This document shows, one piece after another, positions 46,299 through 56,420 of a stretch of 64,000 bases of DNA. A model generated the notes under the pieces. That model searched no databases. It saw only the letters and a program-made list of their open reading frames with translations, and was not told where the DNA came from. Both the position numbers and the translations under genes were made by a program. Source of the stretch: Acephala macrosclerotiorum. Its lineage: Eukaryota > Ascomycota > Leotiomycetes > Helotiales > Mollisiaceae. Within the stretch, counting starts at the first letter, position 1. Each line of letters opens with the position of its first letter. Location of the stretch: positions 310,001 to 374,000 of the forward strand of contig MU119214.1 in assembly GCA_014904845.1 (NCBI GenBank), in the 5' to 3' direction.

Positions 46299-47471
46299 CT
46301 AGCCAAAGATCTTTAAGAAACCCCATATCCCAATGCTACTGAGTACCGGTATCGTCAAATTGTCGTCCCATCCGAATATATCAACGAGCTCGCTCGCCGA
46401 TGCAACCAAACCCGTCCATAGACTGACAACCCCCAAAGCCAAACCTCCGCCGATACTTGCTTGAGCCTTAGTCACACCGATCACATCTCGAATCGAACCT
46501 GGTAGCGACAGGGTCCCGGTGAACATGAAGGGAAAACTGATATCATCTGCGAAAGGACCTGTTCGCGGGGCCAGCCAACCCCAGAAGAACACTGCAGTGA
46601 TGATTCCAACAAAAAATGCGCCCAGTGAGCCTGCCAACGATTTTCCCTTTCTGATACGAGGTGTGTACCGTCCATAAGCCCGTCCAAAGGTGCTTGCAGC
46701 TGTATCACACCAGCTGAGAAGAAGTACTCCCATGACCGCAACATCCTTGGGAAACAATGATAAAGCAATCCAGGCCCCAAGTAGATACCAAATGACCCCA
46801 TTCCACCCAGCATACTCGGTTTCCCGCATAAGTGCACCAAGCACACGAACGTACAATCGATTAAAGGGCGGATATTGGTGTCGTGCGACATCGACCGCGG
46901 TGATGGGAACGAGGGCGGTCATCAAATATGGAGGAATCGCGCTGGTCTGAACTCCAGATACATATAGCCAGATAACGAAAAACCCAATAGATACGTGCAA
47001 GACTTTCCGCGGTACCTCGTGCTTGTGTACGAAGACTTTGAAATGTCTGTGGATTGGAATCAGACCGAGTGGACTGGGACTCCGGCTGATATCCCTCCAA
47101 CTCCAACCCGAACCGCTGGCACTGTCTGGTGAGAGATGTCCGTTCGTGGCCTTGCCATTTGCAACCGGGTTTGGCTCAGGCGTAGCCTCCTCTTTGGCTG
47201 TCGTCTTCGCGGTGGTGAGGGCTGACGGTTTCCGTGTTCTCATCGGACTCCTGCTTTTCGGTCTCGCCCTCCTCAGCTCTGCGTTGACTTCCTCATCCTC
47301 ATCGATCTCCTCACTAATCGCAGTCTGAGCAGCGGCGCTCTGCTTCTTCCTCGCAGATCTGGTCATAGGTCCAAAATATCCATCTTGCGACTCTCGCAAC
47401 TCTGAAGGTGTCGGTGAAGGGCTGATGACTCTCGGAGTTGCCGGAATCGGATTTGGAGAATTTCGTGACAT
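46299..47471 (-). CDS. DGK1: CTP-dependent diacylglycerol kinase (DGK1-like), ER membrane
   Basis: One exon; 390 residues from the ATG at 47471 (MSRNSPNPIPATPRV). The first 150 residues are soluble, Ser/Arg-rich and acidic. From about 165 a multi-span membrane domain begins (PRKVLHVSIGFFVIWLYVSG, WYLLGAWIALSLF, VMGVLLLSWCDTAASTFGRA). The CTP-transferase family motif is visible as SWCDTAASTFGRAYGRYTP followed by RKGKSLAGSLGAFFVG, as in yeast Dgk1, Sec59 and plant VTE5. Yeast Dgk1 phosphorylates diacylglycerol with CTP at the nuclear/ER membrane and opposes Pah1. The frame is open for a further 97 codons upstream to 47762. I preferred the inner ATG since the upstream part looks like leader. Confidence 0.87.
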   Translation of the reverse strand: MSRNSPNPIPATPRVISPSPTPSELRESQDGYFGPMTRSARKKQSAAAQTAISEEIDEDEEVNAELRRARPKSRSPMRTRKPSALTTAKTTAKEEATPEPNPVANGKATNGHLSPDSASGSGWSWRDISRSPSPLGLIPIHRHFKVFVHKHEVPRKVLHVSIGFFVIWLYVSGVQTSAIPPYLMTALVPITAVDVARHQYPPFNRLYVRVLGALMRETEYAGWNGVIWYLLGAWIALSLFPKDVAVMGVLLLSWCDTAASTFGRAYGRYTPRIRKGKSLAGSLGAFFVGIITAVFFWGWLAPRTGPFADDISFPFMFTGTLSLPGSIRDVIGVTKAQASIGGGLALGVVSLWTGLVASASELVDIFGWDDNLTIPVLSSIGIWGFLKIFG

Positions 47472-48106
47472 CGTAAAAGGTGGCAGAAGTGGTGCTCGAA
47501 TAACGCCCGTGAAAAGTCCCACGATACCAGGGACTTCGAGAAGCCAGAAATTGGTAGAGTGGAGATGTTTATCCTTCCGAGAAGCGCGCGTCGTGAAGGA
47601 AAAGGAGTGAAAGAAAGCTATCGGGTCCAGTGAAGAGAAATGCGCGGACTGCGCTGCATGATTAGAGGAAGATATGGTGACCTGCGTCGCGCCGTGATGT
47701 GGCACGCAGGACTGGAAATATGGGGGTGGTGAATGACGAAGAGCAGGAAAAGGCAAAGACATTTGTTATCTGCGTTCTTACTCGTTACCTAAGCACGCGA
47801 CAGGCTTTGATGTCACATGTGAGAGGTCATCCATGAAAATTGGGCTCAGCGGGCAATGAAGACAACATATTTTCCTCAAAACTACTAATGTAACAAATTG
47901 TAAATAATGGATGGCTACAGAGTGTCGGAGTTTCCTACAAGATTCCAAGTAGTGGGCACACATTTTTAGCTCTTGGCTGACGAAAATCTGAGGTGCCATC
48001 GCGCGAGGCTACCACTCCTTATCGATAAGCACGACCCCAGCTTCTGTGATATAATTTTTTGCTACAATTTCCAAGACCGCAACAGACATTCAAAATCACT
48101 CCCAAC
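47472..48106. promoter_or_regulatory. Divergent promoter region, DGK1 / SPB4
   Basis: 635 bp between head-to-head start codons. The part next to DGK1 is in frame with it and could instead code. No specific site is claimed. Confidence 0.4.
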
Positions 48107-50021
48107 ATGGCTCCAGATGCTGCCACCAAGAAGGATCCCAGAGCATGGGATGCCTTGACCCCTCCTCTGGCAGAATGGATTCTGGATGCGATCAGCGCAA
48201 TGGGCTTTGGCAAAATGACCCCCGTTCAAGCTTCGACCATACCCCTCTTCGCAGGCAATAAAGATGTCGTGGTTGAGGAACGATACGTGGTACTTGTATA
48301 AATGTCCTGTTACTAACTGGTCATAGGCTGTCACCGGGAGTGGGAAGACACTCGCCTTCTTAATTCCAGTCGTTGAAAAGTTACTGCGGCTAGAGGAGCC
48401 CATCAAGAAGCATCATGTTGGTGCAATCATTGTTTCTCCGACTCGAGAACTCGCGGCACAAATACACTCGGTCTTACTCTCCTTACTTGCCTTCCATGAA
48501 CCCTCGTCGCAAACATTGAAGCTACCAGAAGATGGCGATACGAAACGATCAACATCAACCCTTACCGTCCTCCCTCAGCTCCTGCTTGGCGGTACGACCA
48601 CGCCAGCACAAGATCTTAGCAGATTCTTGAAGAATAGCCCGAATTTTCTAATATCTACTCCTGGAAGACTACTGGAGCTTCTTACTTCACCCCACGTCCA
48701 TTGCCCTCAGTCCTCTTTCGAAGTGCTTGTCTTGGACGAAGCCGATAGATTATTGGATTTAGGATTCAAGGATGATCTACAGAAAATAATTGGCCGCCTA
48801 CCAAAGCAGAGGAGGACAGGCCTATTCAGTGCGAGTGTCAGTGAAGCTGTTGGAGAGATTGTCCGTGTTGGTCTGAGAAATCCAGTCAAGATTGCGGTGA
48901 AGGTCAGAAGTGCATCTGGAGATGACAAAAGAACTCCAGCAAGTCTGCAAATGTCATATTTGCCGACACCACCAACGCACAAATTTCCTGCTTTGATATC
49001 TTTGTTATCAAAATTGGATCCCACGCCTCAGAAGAGTATCATATACCTTTCGACTTGCGCCGCAGTCGATTACTTCCAGCACATGCTCTCAGCCATCCTC
49101 CCAGATCAGTTTACGTTAGTTCCACTTCACGGAAAACATCCCCCAAATGTTCGACAGAAGAACTTCGCCAAGTACGTCAGCGCCGTCAGCCCCACAATAT
49201 TGCTCACGACAGATGTTGCAGCGAGAGGTCTTGATATTCCACAAGTCGACTTAGTTGTGCAAATAGACCCACCATCCGATCCCAAAGTCTTTATCCACCG
49301 ATGCGGACGCGCAGGTCGGGCTGGGAGGAAAGGCTTGAGTGTGATATTCCTGCAGCCGGGTCGAGAGGAAGATTACATTCCATTCCTGGAGATCAGAAAG
49401 ACTCCAATTGCTCTTCTCAAGAAACCGGCAATCTCAGTCACGGACGAGCATGCAAAAGCAGTCATTTCCAAGATGCGAAAAGAGGTGTTGGCTGACCGAG
49501 CACTATATGACAAAGGTCAACGAGCTTTCGTTAGTTGGGTTCGATCGTACTCGAAACATACAGCCAGCAGTATATTTCGAGTTGCCGACCTTGACTGGAC
49601 CGAGCTCGGTAATGCGTGGGGTTTGATTTGTTTGCCAAAGATGCCTGAGCTCAAGAAGTGGGAAGGAGACAAGAGTTTGGGTGTCAAAGTAGACATGATC
49701 GGGTACGCATACAAAGACAAAGCTCGGGAGAAGGCAAGGAGGATAGCGATGGAGGAAGAAAAGACAAAGGCCCCATATGTGCTAAGTGAAGAGCAGGTCA
49801 AGAAGAGGAAGGAGAGAGAAGCCTGGAGCCATAAGCACGACCAACAATATGAGAAAGAGGCCAGACGAGAGAAGAAGAGGAGGAGGAAGGAGTCTGAAAG
49901 ACTAGCCGCCATGACTGAGGAGGAGAAGGTTAAGGAGAGGGAATTACAGGATCTGATTGCGCAAGTCAAGGCGAAGAAATTAGCTGAAGAGGAGGATGAG
50001 TTTAAGGGCTTTGATGACTAG
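48107..50021 (+). CDS. SPB4: DEAD-box RNA helicase SPB4 (60S ribosome assembly)
   Basis: Exon 2 is 48327-50021; exon 1 starts at 48107. The product is about 621 residues. Q-motif region: [12 protein letters not shown], then [12 protein letters not shown]. Motif I AVTGSGKT is the first codon run of exon 2. Then come [35 protein letters not shown] (motif III), [25 protein letters not shown] and [11 protein letters not shown], followed by a long basic C-terminal domain and a Lys/Glu coiled tail. This is the Spb4 order and length. Spb4 acts in the nucleolus on pre-60S particles. The exon 1 donor is odd: family alignment wants the cut after VVVE at 48277, but the intron would then start GA, not GT. 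GT donors at 48272 or 48290 give two fewer or four more residues before motif I. Confidence 0.93.
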
Positions 50022-50228
50022 ATGAGTACCATCTAAAGAACTTCACTTTTTCTGTAAAATGGGACCTTTGGAACCTTCCGCTTTGTGTCCAGATCTATTG
50101 ATTACGACCACGTATCTGTACGAATAATTTTGTTATCATTGGCTGATAGCTTCGCAGGTTGACTACAACGTCCTTTAACTATGTTCCCATCCACCGCCAT
50201 ACCAGTATTGTAATCCCCTCTTCGGCCT

Positions 50229-51194
50229 TCACTTGCTCACTACCTTACCTATCGCATCTAACTTCTTCAACGCAGCACACGCCACCTCCCAAGCCCTGTC
50301 CTCTGGATACAACTCCTCAAATATGCCACCGTCATCCTCCTAACCATCTCCACCATCTCAACACTCTCATCCGTCGTCTCCCCGGCATCCCATCCCGCAA
50401 TACCCCCCAATCCATGCTCGCCCCCAAACAAGATCAACAAACTCTTCTTCCCCTCACTCCAAAAATAAGGATCAGCATGCCAATCCGCGCCTCTTTCCGT
50501 GAAATGTAATGAGATGTCATTATCTCCAACTACTACCAAAGCCGGTGTCTTCATTGAAGAGAAGATGGGACCCCATAAGGCGGAGTAAGAGGGGTTGGAT
50601 CGAGCGGCGTCGTGGAGATTTTCTCCGCTGCCGGGAGGTCCGAGGAGGATCCCGGCTTTGATTCGAGGTTCGGAGGGAGACGATATCTCCAGTGGAAGGG
50701 TCTTTGAGTTGAGCGCCAAGGAGCATGCTAGCTGTGTAGGCTCCGAGTGAGTGGCCTGCGACTGTGATGCGGGTCTTGTCCAGACGTCCTTGGAGGCCGG
50801 GGAATGAGGACTCGATAGTGTCAAGTTTGTCGATGATGAATTTCATGTCTTCGACTCTAGAGCGCCAGAATAGTGGTGCTTCGGGGTAGGTTTTTGGGTC
50901 AAGGGATAGGGATTTGGAGCTTAGATGAGTGGGTTAGATGACGACGAAGCCATGGGAGGCCCAGAAGGTTACGAGCGGGCCATAGCCGTTGAAGGAGGAG
51001 AGGTTATTGGAGCGGCCGTGGCTGTGGGAGAGGAGGATGATTGAGAGGCTGGTACCGGTGGTGGGAGCGGAGACTTTGAGGTATAGGTCAACGGGGCGTC
51101 CTGGAGATGGCAAGACTATTGGCGTGAGAGTGAGGAAGGGCTTTGATGTGGTGATTGGAAGGTCTTTTGCTTGTCTAATCAAGGCGTGATCCAT
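50229..51194 (-). pseudogene. Broken alpha/beta hydrolase (PAF-acetylhydrolase/chlorophyllase-like)
   Basis: The start MDHALIRQAKDLPITTSKP and PSPGRPVDLYLKVSAP are intact, as are the nucleophile GHSLGAYTASMLLG, the acid in LVVVGDNDISLH and the His in FGGEHGLGG, so the fold is an alpha/beta hydrolase. Three lesions are visible. A TAA at 50934-50936 sits where the family reads about Gln before PTHL. The frame changes near 50690, after DPSTGDIVS. It changes back near 50330, so that YPEDRAWEVA to the stop at 50229 is again in the first frame. The oxyanion-region motif SHGHGRSN reads SHSHGRSN. No functional enzyme is expected. Relatives are lipases or esterases of small fungal size (about 320 residues); the substrate is unknown. 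Confidence 0.8.
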
Positions 51195-51755
51195 GATGAT
51201 GTCTTTTGAGTTCTTTGCTGTGCATCAAACGAGTATGGATTAAAATGTGTAGAGACATGTTCAATATCGAGTTCTGGTGTCTTTATATACAAGATGGTAT
51301 GGCACATTTCAATCACGTTTGCCTCTGTGTATGTAAATTCTATATACCTCTGATTAGTCATTTGAAGGCTCTAGTCCGGAACTGGAGAAATCCTCGAGGG
51401 ACTAAAATCGGAGTCCGCTTACGATGCGGAGCTAACTCCTTTCTTAATCCCGCCTCAAAGAGTACGAAGTGCTAGTCCGACGTGAAGACTAAAATCTAGC
51501 AGGCATCGAGGCATGATGGTCTCCCGATACTGAGAAATGCACACCTCCCGCATACTCAGACACAGAAGTTCAACATGAAAGAAGCTGGATAGTGTTCACG
51601 TGAGATGTTTGTCCATATTCCGATTTCCTTACATCTCGGTACTTTTGGCAAGTATGTTACACATATAGCACATACATGCCGCGCCCAGGTTGACATTGCT
51701 TTCCATATCAGCTTCTTCACCACCTATCCCTCCTTGGTCTATCTTGCGTCTCTAG
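51195..51755. other. Intergenic region
   Basis: No gene recognised. It lies between the start of the broken hydrolase and the stop of the next minus-strand gene. Confidence 0.45.
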
Positions 51756-52757
51756 CTAACTGCCTGCCGGCTTCAAGTTCCTATCTGCCTCTAACTTCTC
51801 CCACGGATTCTCATTGAAGCCCGGATCATAATACTCCATATACCACAATGGATTCCTCTCTCCTCTTTGGCTAGGCCTCGAACTCGCCACACTTGTCGTA
51901 TCACTGAAACCCCCCCTCCCTCTGCTACCGCGGCAACCCCTATACCCACCTCGCGGTGAAGTGAACCCTGGCTGAATGTAACGTGGTTGACTTGGCGGAT
52001 CCATCAAAGGGGCTAGCGGGTTGTATTCTTCCTCTGGTACAGCATGTCGAGGTTCTTCCTCTATACTGGCTAACAAAGCGTCAATGCGGGCTTGCATCTC
52101 CATAGCTTCTATTTCTGCTGGGGTTGGCGCTACTTCGATAGGGGGAGCTTCGCTGGTATCAACGTAAGCTGGTCTAGCTTCCTCGTCCTCTTCACCCAGA
52201 TCAATCTCATCTTCATTACCGCCATTCGCAACGGCTTGTCGAATAGGTAAGCCTTGCTTATCCGTGTCAACTCCTCTTCCCTGTTCTTGATCGTTAACAC
52301 CATCGATATCCTTTCTTTTCTGTCCGCCGCCATTAGCCACTGGGTAGGCCTCGCTGGGGACGACCGTGGGTGGTGGAAGGCTGAGCTTGTGTCTTTGCGC
52401 AACAGGTCGCACAGGCTCTGCTGGGTGACGAGGATCGTATTCCTCAATGGGTGCCCCGCCATCCTCCTCATCATCATTGTCTAAATCAATCCCATCCTCA
52501 TTTGGCGCCTCCATCACCGGCGCGCTCTTCCCGGCCCCGAATTGCCTCATTCTACCCAGTGGCATCGTATTCCCGCCACTACCCTTTCCTTTATTACCTC
52601 CGCGGTCGATCTTCTCTAATCCCTGGCCTTCAACAAATGCGTCTGTTGTCGCATTGAATTTGCGCTTTTTTGCTGGCGGTTTGTGGGAGCCGAAGGAGGA
52701 GAAACCCATTGCTGCCGCCATGGCAGAGGCATCATCATCGAGGGCATCAAAATCCAT
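51756..52757 (-). CDS. Uncharacterised low-complexity nuclear-type protein
   Basis: One exon, 333 residues. The ATG at 52757 gives MDFDALDDDASAMAAAMGFSS, a plausible conserved start, followed by a basic KKRKFN patch that may be a nuclear signal. The middle is acidic with linkers (DLDNDDEEDGG, DEIDLGEEDEEA). A short helix TPAEIEAMEMQARIDALLAS (about 215-235) is followed by an RGG-like stretch (SPRGGYRGCRGSRGRGG) and a conserved-looking end, NPLWYMEYYDPGFNENPW. I do not recognise the family. Composition suggests an RNA-associated nuclear protein, which is inference only. It is divergent from the PAH gene (259 bp between starts). Confidence 0.8.
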   Translation of the reverse strand: MDFDALDDDASAMAAAMGFSSFGSHKPPAKKRKFNATTDAFVEGQGLEKIDRGGNKGKGSGGNTMPLGRMRQFGAGKSAPVMEAPNEDGIDLDNDDEEDGGAPIEEYDPRHPAEPVRPVAQRHKLSLPPPTVVPSEAYPVANGGGQKRKDIDGVNDQEQGRGVDTDKQGLPIRQAVANGGNEDEIDLGEEDEEARPAYVDTSEAPPIEVAPTPAEIEAMEMQARIDALLASIEEEPRHAVPEEEYNPLAPLMDPPSQPRYIQPGFTSPRGGYRGCRGSRGRGGFSDTTSVASSRPSQRGERNPLWYMEYYDPGFNENPWEKLEADRNLKPAGS

Positions 52758-53016
52758 TGCGTTTGCGATAGGAGGGGGACGGATGTTGTTACGAGCGATG
52801 CTGTTGAAAGATGTACGAGGCAGAGATTCAGCCTTGAGGATATTAGGCTAGTCTAAATTAGGTGTGGTGTTGCCGAGTGAAGTCTCTCTAGGCAACCTTA
52901 ACAACTTTCTTCTCGCTTCATCAGAACATCGGGTACAGATAGCTTATCATCTATTGCAATCGTGTCCTCTCTCTCAGCATTGAATTCACAGTCAATTGAC
53001 CAGCATATTTGGCACC

Positions 53017-53389
53017 ATGACGGATTTCAGCCCAGTCATAAAGGCCAATTTAGACCAGGCTTTGACCTACCTCAAAGAAGTCGAAGTATTTCTTCTCCGA
53101 TATTCTAAATCTTCCACATTAGATTGAGCCATTGCTGAACTTCAAGCAGGAAAGCTGTCCCAAAGCATATCAGCAGTTTCTTACTATACTCGGGGACTTT
53201 CAGGTCAAGTCAAGCCCAGTCAAAGAAGTCCACGATCAGATCAAGGTCTTCTTCGCTAACAATCCTAGTCTGATTGAGGGGCTCGAGAAATTCTTGCCCG
53301 TGGTAGCACCAATGGAGGCTAGTGCTGATGACAAGGTTGAGGAAAAGGCGAAAGCGGCAACTGGAGGACTGGAGGAAAGTAAGCTTTGA
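53017..53389 (+). CDS. Small single paired-amphipathic-helix (PAH) protein
   Basis: Two exons with one short intron. Exon 1 is 53017-53085. The second begins at 53123, 53147 or 53150 (all keep the frame), giving about 102-111 residues. The sequence DQALTYLKEVE, AYQQFLTILGDFQ, VHDQIKVFFANNPSLIEGLEKFLP is the PAH fold of Sin3: two pairs of helices with the Phe-Leu and Leu-Phe-Leu pattern. The branch-like CTGAAC and CAG at 53149 make the last acceptor most natural. Sin3 has three or four PAHs in a long scaffold; here one stands alone with a short charged tail. A role as a binder or competitor of PAH partners such as transcription repressors is inference. It starts 259 bp from its divergent neighbour. 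Confidence 0.75.
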
Positions 53390-54710
53390 TGATATTCTGG
53401 ATAAGTGGAAGCTTCATGAAAGCATGTCGTTCTGCATTGAGATTGCCTTTTGCGCATTACTACTCTGTCATCCGCCATCTCACTTGAAGGAGGTCCTGAT
53501 ATACGTCAATACTTTTATATGCGAACGGATATGGAGCGAACTCTTTTACACATTGAATCTTGTCCCGCCCCGCCTCGCTCCACCACCTCAACCCCCAACC
53601 TCAATTGGACAATGGTCATTTTTTCTTTTCGCTCCGGTCGATTGCTACGATGTCCGGCTACCGGTGGCACATTGTGGCTATCATATAATTTAATCTAAGT
53701 TCGGACGTTGAGCCTTTTATTTTTGCAGTATAAAGCGGGTGAGATCCACTTGTGTAGAAAACGCTCCGTTATTCTTCTCCCTCCCTTCTATACGGGTAAT
53801 AATACAAGTGAGAATCTAGAGTAAGGCTTTTTTTTACTTGTAACCACTTTTGAAGCTAGAACAGATATTGATATGTTTTCGTTGCGCGTCGAATATCTTC
53901 CCCAACTCTGCTAAACGGCAAAAGCTGCAGCAGCTTCGTTGCCGATTTGCCGCCGGAGAGTTGTGGGGCTAATCTTATTCATTTGTCCTTTTTCATTCTC
54001 CTTCTTAGGAGCTTGTGTAATACTTCGCAATACATTCTTATCTTTCCAGCCTGCTATCTGTCACCAGACTTGATTGATAATTGCGAGGTATCAGCACGGT
54101 AGTTCATACTTTCCTACCTGGATGTTTCTCTTATCTTGCTTTCACTTTTGTTCTTCTACTCTGGTTAAACTATGTAGAGTGAGACAGTAGACAGCGCTTT
54201 AGATGTGCAAAAATTGCTTCCTGTCTGGACCAGAACGGGAAAGCATGCAAGCTAGCAGCACCTGCGACCCACAACGAGCGATGCCCAATGTCCACTCTCA
54301 GCCAAATGTGACGACAGCAGAATTTTTTTTGCACATGGCGGAAGTGGCAGGAAGCACCACACCAGTCGTTGGAGGGCTGGAAGCCATCTCAGCAGGGACA
54401 TTTGGGTTAAAAGCGATAACGGCACAATCTTTTTGTTGCACTTCGGGCCTGTTCGAGATCTCTCCACGGCAATCTCGAGAAGATGGCCCGGCTTCATAGA
54501 GAGACGACTAGACTGCGTGAAGAACGGCCCGGCCTTCATCCTAGCCTCAAGACAGCCGTGGAAGTAGCAGCTAAAGCCTTGCAATGTTCAACAAACCTTC
54601 GTTGAATATCTCCACCTTTCATATGAGGACGGACATTAAGCAAGTGCCTTCAAGCTTTGATTGCACACATTTTTTTGTTTGCAAGGTCTAGCTGCCCATA
54701 TCAGCTCTTT
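53390..54710. other. Intergenic region
   Basis: 1.3 kb without a recognisable gene. T-rich sequence follows the PAH gene. A roughly 100-codon frame on each strand at 54203-54584 overlaps and shows no motif. Confidence 0.45.
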
Positions 54711-55867
54711 CTAGGAAATCTTACTAAACCTCTCAACCTCCTCAAGCAGGAATCTCTTCGTCTCTTCACTTGCCCAGCACATCTCTACAGCATGTCTCTG
54801 CGCCCTCACGAGTTCTTCATCTGTCCATCCTCCTTTCACTCTCACCAAGGCGAGGTTCTCTAACACCCAATTCTCCCCATTATACGCTGGATCGTCACTG
54901 CCGAGAGAAACTTTCACACCCTCATCTTTCAGCGTCCTCAGATGCCCGAACAAGGCACTTTCCGTGAGATGGCTAACATAGGCCCAGGGACAGAGCGTCA
55001 TACCCAATCCCTTCTCCTTAATTGACCGCACTAGTTCCGGATCCTTAGCAGCATCAATACCGTGATCCAACCTGTCAGCTCCCATTCCTCCTATCTCTTG
55101 CACAACTTGCCTGATACTAGCAAGTGCATACGGCTGATTGACATTACAGTGAGCCGAGATCTTGAAACCGTCCTTCCTAGCCCTCGTGAGCACAGCATTA
55201 AACATCATCGGCGTTGTTCCGGTCTCGCTTCCATCGAGCCCAATACCAACGATGATATAGTGATATGGAAGGATGAGTTCATAATGCTCCAGCGCTGACT
55301 CGGGGCTTTCTGTTCGCACGAAGCAGACTATGAAATTGCTTTTGACCTGTTTCATGTCAGCTACTTTTCCAGTTCTGTACTGCATAAACTGACATCGAAC
55401 AGCTTCTTGGCATCCTCTCTCGCTCTACTCAAGGCCGACATTACAACCTCAATGCCGATACCCCTCTTTGTATGCCTCTGTACATCAACCATAACCTCAG
55501 CATATCTGATTCCCACCTCTTTCGCTCTTTCAAAGTACGCCATAGCTAGCTCATAAAAGTCCTCTTCCGTTCTCAAGACTTCCATACCATCTTCATAAGC
55601 TGCGAAAAATGCACCTGGTCCTGGTTGCTGAGGGATGTTGTAGGCTACTTGGAGTTCCTCTAGGGTATGGAAATCTTTGTTCAGGTGGGAGGAGTGAAGT
55701 GGGATGCTGTTTCTTTGGGCGAACTTGAAGCGGAGGGACGGGATCAGGGTGCCTTCTAGGTGGACGTGAAGCTCTAATTTTGGGAGGGTGAGGAGGAAGG
55801 GAGAGGTGTCGGAATGGCATTGGGGCTTCCATGATTGGATGATGGGATATGGTGTTAGTGAATCCAT
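54711..55867 (-). CDS. Adenosine/adenine deaminase family protein
   Basis: Exons 55394-55867 and 54711-55346 (47-bp intron) give 369 residues. Metal site motifs are present: LELHVHLEGTL near the N-terminus, His in ISAHCNVNQ, and SLGSDDPAYNG near the C-terminus. LDHGI is also present. The proton-donor motif HAGE of adenosine and adenine deaminases is replaced here by HCNVN, so the catalytic Glu is not where expected. Several fungal and bacterial members with AHC-x-V-x-Q exist as far as I recall, so this may mark a subfamily with a different substrate. The fold is a TIM barrel. It is probably cytosolic and in purine metabolism. The start codon gives MDSLTPYPIIQSW. It diverges from the Hub1 gene. 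Confidence 0.85.
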
Positions 55868-56420
55868 TCTGTGTTGGGAAAGGGGGAGGCGATTCGTGAG
55901 TGGAGTGGTTGTTGATCAAGACCTTGAAAGTTTTAGCTGGATATTCATGAAGACAGACGAAGCAAGCGAGAAGCAACGACGTAATGACTTGACATGCTTA
56001 CTCAGCATTTATGCAAACTGGAGTATTCCCCTGGAGAAGGATTTTCTGAGAGGCGGGTTCAAAACCTTGATCGCTTTAGTTGGATTATTTTGCCTTGACT
56101 ATCAGATGCTTATGTGTATTGCAGTGTGAGTTCTGATTTGACCATCACAACTCCCCCTTTTGAATCTCGCTTAAACCATCGCTTGCCTCGAGAGTCGATC
56201 ATATGTAAACACGAAATTCAAGCAGATTCGTTCAGCACCTCGGGAAAACCATCGGAAGCTCAATTGCCATTCAAAATGAAATAGCCGCAACTGAATTAGA
56301 GCATGTGGTCAGTTTGTTGTCGAGTTGCCCGATTTGGATTAGCGCCGTTGAAATGCAACATCTCGGATATTTCAGCCTCGCCATCCTCGAGCCGAGCTTC
56401 ACAACCAAATAGGTCAAAAA
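55868..56420. promoter_or_regulatory. Divergent promoter region, deaminase / Hub1-like gene
   Basis: 553 bp between head-to-head start codons. No gene recognised. Confidence 0.4.
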
